From Vulcanisaeta moutnovskia 768-28 (GTDB taxonomy: Archaea > Thermoproteota > Thermoprotei > Thermoproteales > Thermocladiaceae): a stretch of DNA of 64,000 nt. Each line of letters opens with the position of its first letter. The stretch's first letter is position 1. The position numbers and the translations under genes are program-made. The stretch spans positions 1,426,001 through 1,490,000 of the forward strand of contig NC_015151.1 of assembly GCF_000190315.1 (NCBI RefSeq). Reading direction: 5' to 3'. This document shows positions 36,557 through 45,091 of this stretch, piece by piece. Below the pieces are notes generated by a model. The model was not told the origin of the DNA and did not search any database. It saw only the letters and a list, made by a program, of their open reading frames with translations.

Positions 36557-37612
36557 ATGAGTCAGCAAGCGCAGAGACAGGGGGTACAAGAGGCTAGGTC
36601 CTTATTATTCATTGAGGCCTTGACACCAATGCACCCGGGCCTTGGTAGGGGTGGTGAGGGCTTCGTAGACCTGCCGATACAGAGGGATGAGTTCGGATTC
36701 CCAACGATATGGGCGAGCAGCCTTAAGGGTGCCATTAAGTCCTCACTACTCCTATCCTGCAATAACGAGGCTGATAATGTTGAGAGGGCTGTGTGTAGGA
36801 GGAGGGTGCTGCTAGCCTTCGGGCCCGAGACTGAGGAGGCCTCTGAATACGTATCATCAATCTCGATACTCGATGCCAGGCTAGTGCTGGTACCGGCCAG
36901 GTCGCTGAGGGGTGTGTGGACCTACGTAACGTCGCCACACCTCCTCAATTACCTAGCGACGTATCTTGAGATTGTCGGTGATAAAGAAAGGCTTAGTGCC
37001 CTAAGGGAAGTGCTTAACCTCGTTAGGGGTAGGAATGCGGTGACCAGCAGGAAGGAGGTTTTGGTGGGTTCTGGTGGGCAGAGCTACGTGGTACTTAACG
37101 AGCAGGAGTTAGCCGCGGAGCATTCGGATGCGCTTACTAAGCTAGGTGAATTACTTCCACGTGAGGTATCTGATCTCGTTAAGGAGAGAGGAGTCACAGT
37201 GATTAGCGATGAGCTTGTGAACAATATAGTTAGGAGGAGCCTCGTGATTCAGCCCAGGATAAGGCTAGACTACGCGAGCAAGACCGTGGTAAGCGGTGGA
37301 TTGTGGGAGGAGGAGTACCTACCACAATTTACCGTGCTAGCATCCGTAATCATATGTAGAAGGATTAGACTTGCAGGATTGCCCGACAACGAGTTGAAAG
37401 AGAGGCTAAATCAATTAGCTGATAATGACTCTAAGAATAAGAAATATGGTAATGTTAGCAAAGATGAATTGATTAAGGCATACGACGACTTAATTCACAA
37501 TAAATTAGTAGATGCAAACAGCGTATGCAGCGATGTTAAGTCCCTGAGATCCATGGCGTTTGGAGGTAAGGAGACCGTGGGTAAGGGATTGGCGAGGCTC
37601 ATGTGGGTTTAG
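36557..37612 (+). CDS. cmr4: Cmr4 (type III-B Cas7, backbone and RNA cleavage subunit)
   Basis: A 351-residue Cas7-group RAMP that forms the filament along the crRNA. In active complexes it cuts target RNA at 6-nt intervals. The N-terminal block FIEALTPMHPGLGRGGEGFVDLPIQRDEFGFPTIWASSLKGAIK has the family motifs, including the Asp-containing loop and SSLKG. The C-terminal FGGKETVGKGLARLMW supplies the glycine-rich loop. I start at ATG 36557, which fits the TATA box 24 nt upstream; the longer frame to 36353 would overlap cas10 antisense. The cleavage Asp is probably in FVDLPIQRD. Confidence 0.88.
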   Translation: MSQQAQRQGVQEARSLLFIEALTPMHPGLGRGGEGFVDLPIQRDEFGFPTIWASSLKGAIKSSLLLSCNNEADNVERAVCRRRVLLAFGPETEEASEYVSSISILDARLVLVPARSLRGVWTYVTSPHLLNYLATYLEIVGDKERLSALREVLNLVRGRNAVTSRKEVLVGSGGQSYVVLNEQELAAEHSDALTKLGELLPREVSDLVKERGVTVISDELVNNIVRRSLVIQPRIRLDYASKTVVSGGLWEEEYLPQFTVLASVIICRRIRLAGLPDNELKERLNQLADNDSKNKKYGNVSKDELIKAYDDLIHNKLVDANSVCSDVKSLRSMAFGGKETVGKGLARLMWV

Positions 37613-38098
37613 GTGAAGCCTATGCAGGCCCAAAACAACGCCCTTGACTTAGCAATCAGGTGCATGGACACGGTTAAGCAAGTCTTCGGCAATAAGGGCG
37701 ACATACCGGAGGGCTTTAGGTCAAGGGCCAGGGACATCCCATCAAGCCTCTATTACGGCGGTGTGCTCTATACGTTAGCCTACGTAGCCTCAAAGGCAAG
37801 CAAGGACAAGGCCTCCGGCGACGACCTGCTCATGCAAGCCTTCCAACGTGATGACATGGTGACCCTCTTTAAGGAGTGGTTTGAGAAAAAACTTGTCGAG
37901 GATGAGGCGTATGAACTGTACGGTGCCTGCCTAATGAGGGCGATCAGGGAGTTGGTGGGGATTGGTAAGGCAAACTCCCTGACGGACATCTTGAGGATGC
38001 TGAACGAGCCGGGGATGGGCATAATCGCCGAGAGGAGGCTCCTAGAGTTCGCCGAGTGGCTTAAGAGGTTGGCGGAAGCCGTGGTGCAGAAGGGGTGA
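37613..38098 (+). CDS. cmr5: Cmr5 (type III-B small subunit, Cas11)
   Basis: A 161-residue all-helical small subunit. The family hallmark is FRSRARDIPSSLYYGGVLYTLAYVASKA (about residues 35-62), contacting target RNA along the filament. The GTG start follows the cmr4 stop with no gap; ATG 37622 is an alternative. Order cmr4-cmr5-cmr1-cmr6 with zero or negative spacing shows one transcript. Confidence 0.85.
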   Translation: MKPMQAQNNALDLAIRCMDTVKQVFGNKGDIPEGFRSRARDIPSSLYYGGVLYTLAYVASKASKDKASGDDLLMQAFQRDDMVTLFKEWFEKKLVEDEAYELYGACLMRAIRELVGIGKANSLTDILRMLNEPGMGIIAERRLLEFAEWLKRLAEAVVQKG

Positions 38099-39607
38099 TT
38101 GGCCTTGGCCTATGTGGAACTAAGCCTAACCCTGGACACCCCATTCCTGCCAGGCTCAGCGGACCCAAACAGGGTTGACCCGGACTGGCCATTGAGGCCC
38201 AGTGAGGTTAAGGGGATTTGGCGCTGGTGGGCTAGGGCATTGGTGGCCGGCGCACTCTTCGAGAGGGGACTACTGCACGGCGAGCCAACGTCAAGCATAG
38301 TTAAGGTCCCCACTAGTGAGGAAGCATCGTGCATCTCGAGAATTGTTGGCTTAAATCTAGAACTCGGCTATGCCGGTAAGCGTGACTCGAGGGCTTCATG
38401 CATTAGAATCATAATTAACCCTGATGATCAACAACTCTTACCCTCTCAATTAATTACTGATGAATTAATTAATATATTTCAAAGAATTAAGCTATTAACT
38501 TTGAGAAAGAGCAAAAAGGTAAAGGTCAAGTATAGAAGCGATATCGATAGGGGTAAAGTTAAAGTGAACCCTGAGGTTATGAAAGAGCTTGATATTGAGG
38601 ATAAGATTGAGATTATCATAAAAAGTAAGTTCAAAAGAAAATCAAGGAAAAACATATTCATTGCAATACCTAGTGATGATGTTCCTAAGGGTGAAATTTG
38701 GTGCAATGAAAACGATGCGAAAAAATTAGGCATTAACAATAATACTGTCATTATTAGAGCACCGATATCGCTTGAATATATTGCCGTTAATAGGACAATA
38801 AAGCTCATAATTGATAAGAACCCATTCTGTAAACTTAATGGAGCGGCTGTAGAGGCATCACTGAGCGCCCTGGCCCTCGCCCTAAAGTATTCATGCTTTG
38901 GTAAGGGTGGTAGAAGAGGCCTTGGATGCTTTAGCATCAATGCTTCTGGTCCTTATTCAAAATTATTCATGATGGATGCTAAGGAATTAATAAACTACGC
39001 AGTTGAGAGAGTGAGTAAAGTCGTGGATTCCGCGATCAAGGACTGCAGGTTGAAGGAGAGTAAGTTGGATAAGTGCGAGTTGCCACCAATGCCCGTCATT
39101 AGTAAGGGCATTAATTACATAGACTGCGTCGAAAATAGTGAGGTAAGGAACTCAATAAGCAAGGCCCTAAACAACGCTCTACACCCATACATGCTTATTA
39201 AGGTGACTGGGCCCAACGTGTTGGACACGCTACATAACTTCTTCCTGAGACCCCGCAGGACTATTGCGCTCCTCGGCAGTCATCACCGGAATGATGATCT
39301 AAGGGCCACGTACAACGCTTGGGTGCTGGGCCTACCTAGGGAGCAGAAAAATACTGGCTACATGATTAAGTCCAGCGATGTGAGCAGGAGGGCGTCGCCG
39401 TTCATTGTCTCGGTCCACGGCGATAGGGCCTACGTGAGCGTATTCACGTCTGCCGACTGGCCCACGCAGCTTGAGTGGCGTGGCGCTGGTTCGCAAAGTA
39501 TAAGTGTAAACCAGGGTAGGGTCATAAATGCCATAGCCATAGCACTTAAGGAGCTGATCGACTATTCAAGTAAGAGCGGGCTTCAGGTGGTGAGGGTATG
39601 GCCGTAG
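38099..39607 (+). CDS. cmr1: Cmr1 with an inserted WCNE domain
   Basis: A 502-residue Cmr1, the RAMP at the 3' end of the crRNA. The N-terminal half has the diagnostic SEVKGIWRWWARALVAG (about 35-51). The C-terminal half has FGKGGRRGLGCF (about 262-275), the glycine-rich loop. Between them, about residues 137-222 form a foreign-looking domain (KVNPEVMKELDIEDKIEI, IPSDDVPKGEIWCNENDAKKLG, IIRAP). It aligns with the free-standing 122-residue protein at 1573-1941. DNA of the insert and its flanks is visibly more A/T-rich than the rest of the gene. The start is TTG 38099. The rest of the protein looks functional and overlaps cmr6 by 10 bp. Confidence 0.83.
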   Translation: MALAYVELSLTLDTPFLPGSADPNRVDPDWPLRPSEVKGIWRWWARALVAGALFERGLLHGEPTSSIVKVPTSEEASCISRIVGLNLELGYAGKRDSRASCIRIIINPDDQQLLPSQLITDELINIFQRIKLLTLRKSKKVKVKYRSDIDRGKVKVNPEVMKELDIEDKIEIIIKSKFKRKSRKNIFIAIPSDDVPKGEIWCNENDAKKLGINNNTVIIRAPISLEYIAVNRTIKLIIDKNPFCKLNGAAVEASLSALALALKYSCFGKGGRRGLGCFSINASGPYSKLFMMDAKELINYAVERVSKVVDSAIKDCRLKESKLDKCELPPMPVISKGINYIDCVENSEVRNSISKALNNALHPYMLIKVTGPNVLDTLHNFFLRPRRTIALLGSHHRNDDLRATYNAWVLGLPREQKNTGYMIKSSDVSRRASPFIVSVHGDRAYVSVFTSADWPTQLEWRGAGSQSISVNQGRVINAIAIALKELIDYSSKSGLQVVRVWP

Positions 39608-40461
39608 ATTTACTGAGGGGCCTATCACCTTCACCGACCGTTAACGTATCGAGTTACCTAAGGCTTGGGCTCATAAACCTAGTCATGAGTAGACGCCAGG
39701 GGCAAAGGGTGGGTAAGGGACGCAGCGGTGAGAACCTTAAGGACGCACTTAATGAGTATAATAGGGACGCAATGAGGCTCATAACTGAGGTCTACAGGTG
39801 CGACAATGTTGGTGAACTGCTCAGGAGGGTTGATGATTGGGTTAAGGAGGAGGTCGAGGCGCTGGAGGACTTGGGGTATGGGGTCGTGTTTAACGCCGTG
39901 ATACCGCTAATGACCAGGTTGGCCATTGGGTTGAGGCACCCTTACACGGAGCCCCTTGAGCCAGCAATAGCCTGGGACCCGTACTGGAACCTACCCTACA
40001 TACCGGCCTCATCGCTTAAGGGCGCCATGAGGTCTATAGCGGAGACGAACAACCACCCGTGCGCAAAGGCGCTCGGCGAGCGAAATGAGGCGTCTACCGT
40101 GGTGGTCCTAGACTCATACCCAACGTACTGCCCACCGGGTAGGGGCCTACTCACGCTCGACATAATAAATCCACACTACAAGGAGGTAAGTGGTGAAATA
40201 AGCGAGGCCGAGTCAAACCCAACACCGCTGGTTTTCCTAACGGTATCAAGGGGCGTGGGATTCAGGGTAGTCATACTCACAGCCAGGAATAGGCTCAGGG
40301 AGAAATGCGGTGGCGCGGTTGCGGAGGACTACGTATACGCAGACGCCAAGTGTAATAAGGCATGTACAGTGAAGGAGTTGGAGTGGCTAATCAATAAGGC
40401 CCTCCAAGGCGGCATAGGCGCGAAGACGGCCTTGGGCTACGGAGTGTTCAAGGTGCAATGA
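39598..40461 (+). CDS. cmr6: Cmr6 (type III-B RAMP subunit)
   Basis: A 287-residue Cas7-like RAMP near the 3' end of the crRNA. Conserved features: a helical N-terminal half, then AVIPLMTRLAIGLRHPYTEP, the hallmark LPYIPASSLKGAMRS (about residues 140-154), DSYPTYCPPGRGLLTLDIINPHY, and the C-terminal GGIGAKTALGYGVFKV glycine-rich loop. It closes the cmr4-5-1-6 block. Downstream, a very AT-rich 50 bp separates it from the ATPase cassette, which has its own promoter. Confidence 0.87.
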   Translation: MAVDLLRGLSPSPTVNVSSYLRLGLINLVMSRRQGQRVGKGRSGENLKDALNEYNRDAMRLITEVYRCDNVGELLRRVDDWVKEEVEALEDLGYGVVFNAVIPLMTRLAIGLRHPYTEPLEPAIAWDPYWNLPYIPASSLKGAMRSIAETNNHPCAKALGERNEASTVVVLDSYPTYCPPGRGLLTLDIINPHYKEVSGEISEAESNPTPLVFLTVSRGVGFRVVILTARNRLREKCGGAVAEDYVYADAKCNKACTVKELEWLINKALQGGIGAKTALGYGVFKVQ

Positions 40462-40477
40462 ATAAAATAATAAAATT

Positions 40478-40492
40478 TTTAATTATATAATG
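40478..40492 (+). promoter_or_regulatory. TATA box for the Cmr-linked ATPase cassette
   Basis: TTAATTATATAATG, about 27 nt upstream of the ATPase ATG at 40513, in a 50-bp stretch nearly free of G and C. It suggests the cassette can be transcribed independently of cmr4-5-1-6. Confidence 0.55.
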
Positions 40493-40512
40493 AAAATTAA
40501 AATAAACGTCCT

Positions 40513-41496
40513 ATGGTTTCTATCGAATTAACGCTTATAGGCATAGGCCCCATAGCGGAAGAGGCGACAATAAGTATTACAGATGGGATCGTACTGCTCT
40601 ACGGCCCTAATGGCGCCGGCAAGTCAACGATAATGAGGGCGCTGGCGTATGCGTTAAGTGCGTTGATGGGTTATGAGGTGCAAGTAGGGGAGTTAATGGA
40701 AATGGTGAATAAGGAGAGGAGAGTAGGTGAGATAAGGATCAAGATTGACGGTTCGCGGTACTCAATAAGTATTGACGCTAGTAATAAGGAAATAATAGTG
40801 AAAAGAGGCGATGAGGAGTTAACGAGGATCAAGATAACGACGTCTGTAGGCATCGTATCAATACCAAGCTTACAAAGAATATACCCAATACTGCAGGTTA
40901 AACCGATGGGTGTAATAAAAGTATTAGGGCTTACTGATGAGATACGCTCTCAAATCGAGTCCTTCAGAGACTTACTCCTGCCAGGTACGGTGGAGAAGGT
41001 GCTGTCTTCGCGACTCATCATCAGTAGTAGTGAGATAGCTAAGGTGTATAGTGAGTACCTTGACGCAGTTAATACTGCACTCAATTACGTGGTTAATTAT
41101 GACCTAAAATTAGTCGGTGACGTGCCTTACTTCGTAGATCTAAGCCGTAATTTAACCCACTACATTAAATATGAGTATGTTGCCGACGGCGTTAAACAAG
41201 CCCTCACAATAATTACGGCCGCCGAGTTTGCAGAATTACTTCGCAGGTATGGTTCAGCACCAATACTACTCATTGATGATGTAGAGACCGCACTACACTA
41301 CGACTACTTAATATCGCTGCTTCAATACCTCGCCAAGAGACAGTACCCAGTGATCCTAGAGACCCACAACAGCTTAGCGTTGAGGTACGTATATGACAAT
41401 AAACTTAGATTCTACGTGGTGGAGGGTGGCAAGGCCTTCACGGACATAAAATCAAGCTCATTATTCAAGAGGGAAGTAATCGTATATAGCATGTGA
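40513..41496 (+). CDS. AAA/ABC-type ATPase, Cmr-linked accessory protein
   Basis: A 327-residue ATPase of the AAA15/AAA21 (OLD/RecF-like) group. Walker A is LLYGPNGAGKST (about residues 28-39). There is a signature-like VADGVKQALTIITAAEFAELL (about 235-255). Walker B is PILLIDDVETALHYDYL, with Asp-Asp where Asp-Glu is usual. The switch His is in VILETHNSLALRY. There is little room for a coiled coil or effector domain, so it probably powers a separate partner. Its stop overlaps the GTG of a PD-(D/E)xK nuclease-like gene (GTGA). I infer a type III-linked accessory cassette acting on nucleic acid; the exact role is unknown. Confidence 0.75.
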   Translation: MVSIELTLIGIGPIAEEATISITDGIVLLYGPNGAGKSTIMRALAYALSALMGYEVQVGELMEMVNKERRVGEIRIKIDGSRYSISIDASNKEIIVKRGDEELTRIKITTSVGIVSIPSLQRIYPILQVKPMGVIKVLGLTDEIRSQIESFRDLLLPGTVEKVLSSRLIISSSEIAKVYSEYLDAVNTALNYVVNYDLKLVGDVPYFVDLSRNLTHYIKYEYVADGVKQALTIITAAEFAELLRRYGSAPILLIDDVETALHYDYLISLLQYLAKRQYPVILETHNSLALRYVYDNKLRFYVVEGGKAFTDIKSSSLFKREVIVYSM

Positions 41497-42013
41497 TCTT
41501 TATGGATTGCGGTTTCGCCACATCATGTTGTAATAATACGAACATCACATCACACAAAATAGTTGATATAGTTGATGATGCGGAATGTGGTAGGCTTTGC
41601 GGGAGCTCGAATAGTTTAATACAAGATGAGGATTTTAAGAAATATTTTGTAGAACACCTCGGGCAGACGCTTCGTGATATAACCTTTGCATTTTGCAGAT
41701 ATACCGAATTAAGTGGGAGGATTTATAATCCACAGAACCAAGCCAAACGGTGCAAGCCCCCGCATAACGCGAGTAGTGGAGGTCCAGACATATGCTTATG
41801 CCTAATTAGAAACGGAAATCCTGTATTGCCTATAATGATTGAATGTAAATGTGGTCTTGAAAGTATAAGGGGTATAAAACAAAAATACACGAATTAATTA
41901 ATGAATACATAAAAAATAGAAATTCGATATTACTAGTACCTGCGGGATTTTTAAGGACGTTTAAGAGCTTCACTTCTAAGTATGCATCGCAAATAATGAG
42001 GTGTCATGTATGA
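41493..42013 (+). CDS. PD-(D/E)xK nuclease-like protein, read through a frameshift
   Basis: The first frame gives 134 residues ending at 41897, with a textbook nuclease signature: PD at residues 98-99 (SGGPDICLCL), then IECK at 116-119. The N-terminus is cysteine-rich (DCGFATSCC, ECGRLC). After a run of five A (41881-41885) the protein sequence continues sensibly in another frame (KIHELINEYIKN, SILLVPAGFLRTF, KYASQIMRCHV). It ends with TGA at 42011-42013, overlapping the next ATG as ATGA. That coupling argues that the second frame is the true 3' end. The cause may be a slippage site, a recent mutation or a base-calling error. Partner of the upstream ATPase. Confidence 0.62.
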
Positions 42014-42651
42014 TGCTTTTCGAATTACATAATGTTAACATTGATGATGTGATTAATATGGTAGGAAAGGTTATGGAGGTTAAATATGGACCCGAGAGAC
42101 TTGAAGGTAATATTGCGAGAATTAGGCCCAACCTCACGTATTTTGGTAATGATGAATACCATGTACATGCCTTTAATTATGCAGATAACGTAATAGTGCA
42201 CGTGTTCTTACATAAATTCATAGAGGATGGTTTCCTCTACGATGTTAAGGCTGTGACGGAGTATATACGTGATAATTTAGATAATGCAATTACAATATTC
42301 AGGGATTGGATTAATGCATTACACCCAATAATAGGCATTGTTACGCCATATGATTGGCCATTAACTGAGACATTGCCTGAGAGCGATGTTGATAATACAT
42401 TGTTGCAAAAGGTTAGGGAGGATGTGTGCGGAAGCATTGCCATTATGTACATAACGAATGAACCTTCTATAATATCGACAATGATCATCAAATTACTTGA
42501 GAATCCACTGCCATTTATAGTGGGGGACATCAGCGTATTGGGGGGTACGGAGTACCTAAAAACTCCTAAGGAATTGCTGGAAAAACTAAGTAATAGATGC
42601 AGAGTCGAGGTGAGGGGTGAATTTGCGATTATCCGCGGTCCCCAGAGGTAA
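42010..42651 (+). CDS. Unknown protein, third gene of ATPase-nuclease cassette
   Basis: A 213-residue soluble protein (FELHNVNIDDVINMVGKVMEVKYG, YFGNDEYHVHAFNYADNVIVHVFLHKF, then a C-terminal IIGIVTPYDWPLTE region). I recognise no family. It has an alpha/beta composition and no membrane segment. The start is ATG 42010, overlapping the TGA of the shifted nuclease frame; a GTG at 42001 is less likely. Being the last gene of the cassette, it could be a specificity, immunity or nucleic-acid-binding subunit, but there is no direct evidence. Confidence 0.6.
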   Translation: MMLFELHNVNIDDVINMVGKVMEVKYGPERLEGNIARIRPNLTYFGNDEYHVHAFNYADNVIVHVFLHKFIEDGFLYDVKAVTEYIRDNLDNAITIFRDWINALHPIIGIVTPYDWPLTETLPESDVDNTLLQKVREDVCGSIAIMYITNEPSIISTMIIKLLENPLPFIVGDISVLGGTEYLKTPKELLEKLSNRCRVEVRGEFAIIRGPQR

Positions 42652-42670
42652 TGATGAATGTGCACGTAAT

Positions 42671-42680
42671 GCTTAAATGA
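42671..42680 (+). promoter_or_regulatory. TATA box for ring-nuclease-like gene
   Basis: TGCTTAAATGA, about 25 nt upstream of the GTG at 42700, the usual leaderless spacing. It suggests separate expression of the signal-clearing gene. Confidence 0.55.
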
Positions 42681-42699
42681 TTGTTGTCTTTTCTTCACT

Positions 42700-43581
42700 G
42701 TGCTTAGGATTGCGATCCTATCAACGGTGGGCACTAGCCTACTCGGCAACATTGAGAGGAATATCAACAGGCTAGGCCTGAGTCAAGTGTCGAGGGAGGT
42801 GTTTGGTAGGCAGCCTAGTAGGTTGTCCATCAATGACGAGTTGCAGGGGCAGTTCGAAAGGTGGGCTGAGGAGGGTGGTGATGTCCTTGAGGATGCGGTT
42901 AAGGCATTAAGCACCGACCCGGCTGGCTTCAGTGCGGAGCTCAACTCAATAATTGCGTTCCTAAGGTCCCTACCGGCTAGGCACGTTATCAATGAATTAA
43001 GGCTTCAATTCTACCCAACAGACACAGGCACGTCCAGGTTCTGCGCGAGGGCGATCACGGAGTACCTGAGGAGATATGGGAATGAGTTCAGGGGGTTGAC
43101 CGGGATACCGACGAGCGCGGCGTTGGTGGTTGATGATTCCGTGACGCTCAAGGGCTTTGGTAGGGATGTTGATTGGTTTAGGGAGGGCTTGGTCGACCTA
43201 ATGGACAAATTCGTGGGTAGGGTGATTGAGCTTAGGAGGGGTGGTTACAGGGTCGTTGTAAACCCGACAGGGGGCTTCAAGCCTGAGTCCGCGTACCTAA
43301 CCCTCATGGCGATGCTGGCAGGGGCGTGGAGGGTGATATACATACACGAGACGTTCAGGGAAATAGTCGAGTTGCCAATGCTTCCAATAACCATAGACCC
43401 CAGGTACGTAGACGCACTCACGCAGATAATGAAGGGCAAGGGAACAAGCAAGGGCATACTCCAGCAATTGGGTATTGACGTTGAAGACCTCGCGGATAAG
43501 GAGTTAGTAGGCATAACCGACAGCGAGGTACACGTTAAGGAATGGGTAAAGAAACTACTCGAAATACTCACAAACAAGTAA
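42700..43581 (+). CDS. CARF ring nuclease (APE2256/Crn1 family)
   Basis: A 293-residue member of the APE2256 family, of which Crn1 degrades cyclic tetra-adenylate to switch off type III effectors. The N-terminal loop is AILSTVGTSLL (Ser13 in GTS). The second hallmark is VVVNPTGGFKPESAYLTLMAMLAGA, with Lys194, followed by YIHETFREIVELPMLPI. These are the two active-site elements known for the family. A C-terminal winged-helix-like part follows (SKGILQQLGIDVEDLADKELV). It stands alone with its own TATA box between the ATPase cassette and array 2. Confidence 0.83.
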   Translation: MLRIAILSTVGTSLLGNIERNINRLGLSQVSREVFGRQPSRLSINDELQGQFERWAEEGGDVLEDAVKALSTDPAGFSAELNSIIAFLRSLPARHVINELRLQFYPTDTGTSRFCARAITEYLRRYGNEFRGLTGIPTSAALVVDDSVTLKGFGRDVDWFREGLVDLMDKFVGRVIELRRGGYRVVVNPTGGFKPESAYLTLMAMLAGAWRVIYIHETFREIVELPMLPITIDPRYVDALTQIMKGKGTSKGILQQLGIDVEDLADKELVGITDSEVHVKEWVKKLLEILTNK

Positions 43582-43787
43582 CCGCAAGGCACCTCTTAGG
43601 AAAATCAGCCTCATTACTAACCCCCACACTCACTCTCCCAAGAACCAAGCTAGCCCAGCTTTTTTCATAACCCTAAATCAACAGAACCCCCGAACTTACT
43701 ACAGGCAAAGACAATACCACATCAAAATTCCTCGGAAATCAACATACCCTAAGCAATCGCAGAGAAATACCTAACTAAGCAATCAAT

Positions 43788-44870
43788 CCTTCAACATTCT
43801 ATTGAAATCAACTTGATAATAATCAAGCCCGATGGTTCACTACTTGTTCATACTAATGACTTTCAATATTTTATTGAAATCAACCTGTTTGAGCTTGTGC
43901 CTGCTATTTTGGCGCGAGACATACATAAGGCTTTCAATATTCTATTGAAATCAACTCTACACGGCGTACACTCTCGACCCGACGAGCGTCAAGGACTGCG
44001 AGAACTTTCAATATTCTATTGAAATCAACGAAGAATTGCGTGAGGTGATGGTGCGTGGCACAAAACAATTGGACTTTCAATATTCTATTGAAATCAACAC
44101 GAATTGAACGATATTGTAGCAAATATGCGCGACATTGCAACTTTCAATATTCTATTGAAATCAACACCCAGAGGAAAGCATTGAGGAATACTGTGATTGT
44201 GAGTGTAGCTTTCAACATTCTATTGAAATCAACCGTGATAGTTATGTCAGAGGGAAAGGCAAGCGTGAAGGAATGCTTTCAATATTCTATTGAAATCAAC
44301 TTAAGACTTATTCAAAAGCAGCGCTGCCTGATGGGAGAGTCCTTAATCTTTCAATATTCTATTGAAATCAACACGAAGAACCACGGTTTTCCAATATCCG
44401 TTGACGACTTAATACAGTACCTTTCAATATTCTATTGAAATCAACAAGGTACATAATAGTGATGTCAGAGCAGTACCTGGACTTCTTGCTTACTTTCAAT
44501 ATTCTATTGAAATCAACGAAACGTGATAATTGAAATATACCAAAATGAATCATGTGTGTGTAACTGCTTTCAATATTCTATTGAAATCAACCGTACTGCT
44601 CATTAACCGCCGCAGGCTGTGTACCTATTGGCGCTTTCAATATTCTATTGAAATCAACCCGAGGACAATATGGGTACCGACCTAGGTGGTGGAGCCACAA
44701 TGTATGCTTTCAATATTCTATTGAAATCAACTGAAAACACATGACCACAACCCAAACCGAAAACCTTGGGGAAACCCACTTTCAATATTCTATTGAAATC
44801 AACTCCTGGGAATCCACATTACATTGCAAGTGTGCAGATTATAGACTTTCAATATTCTATTGAAATCAAC
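43788..44870 (-). CRISPR. CRISPR array 2: 16 clear repeats, 15 spacers
   Basis: Sixteen 25-bp repeats of the same type as array 1, spacers 41-50 bp. Variants occur at the left end (CCTTCAACATTC at 43788; TTTTATTG at 43860) and at 44209 (CAACATTC). The degenerate left end and the leader on the right give transcription on the minus strand. A further, heavily decayed repeat is likely at 43719-43743 with a normal-length spacer between (see findings). Shares repeat and leader with array 1. Confidence 0.98.
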
Positions 44871-45060
44871 CGATTCGCCACTTTATTAGCCCATTTATAA
44901 GCATTACCCATACCCTCGGCTTGGTATTCATCAGAGCGGGTATTCCCACGATCATTCACGGTGTGGGCTTGTTCCAACGGTGTTTATTAGGAATTGATTG
45001 GTATTCCCACGTTAACATTCAATTTTGCAATAATGTGGGTGTTCCAACGAGCCTTATTTA
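44871..45060 (-). promoter_or_regulatory. CRISPR leader 2
   Basis: The first ~53 bp after the initial base equal leader 1. The TATA box on the minus strand (44892-44905) would start transcription at the array edge. Further out it has GTTCCAACGG at 44971, ATTAGGAATTGATT at 44988, CCCACG, and GTTCCAACGAGCCTT at 45041, 171 bp from the array exactly as in leader 1. A TATA-like GCTTTTAAATCC near 45078 on the plus strand serves cas6. Confidence 0.8.
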
Positions 45061-45091
45061 AGGTTGTTCTCACTTAGCTTTTAAATCCTTA

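Noticed and set aside
36353-36557. N-terminal extension of Cmr4 to 36353
   Set aside because: It is antisense to the start of cas10 and lies upstream of the cmr4 TATA box.
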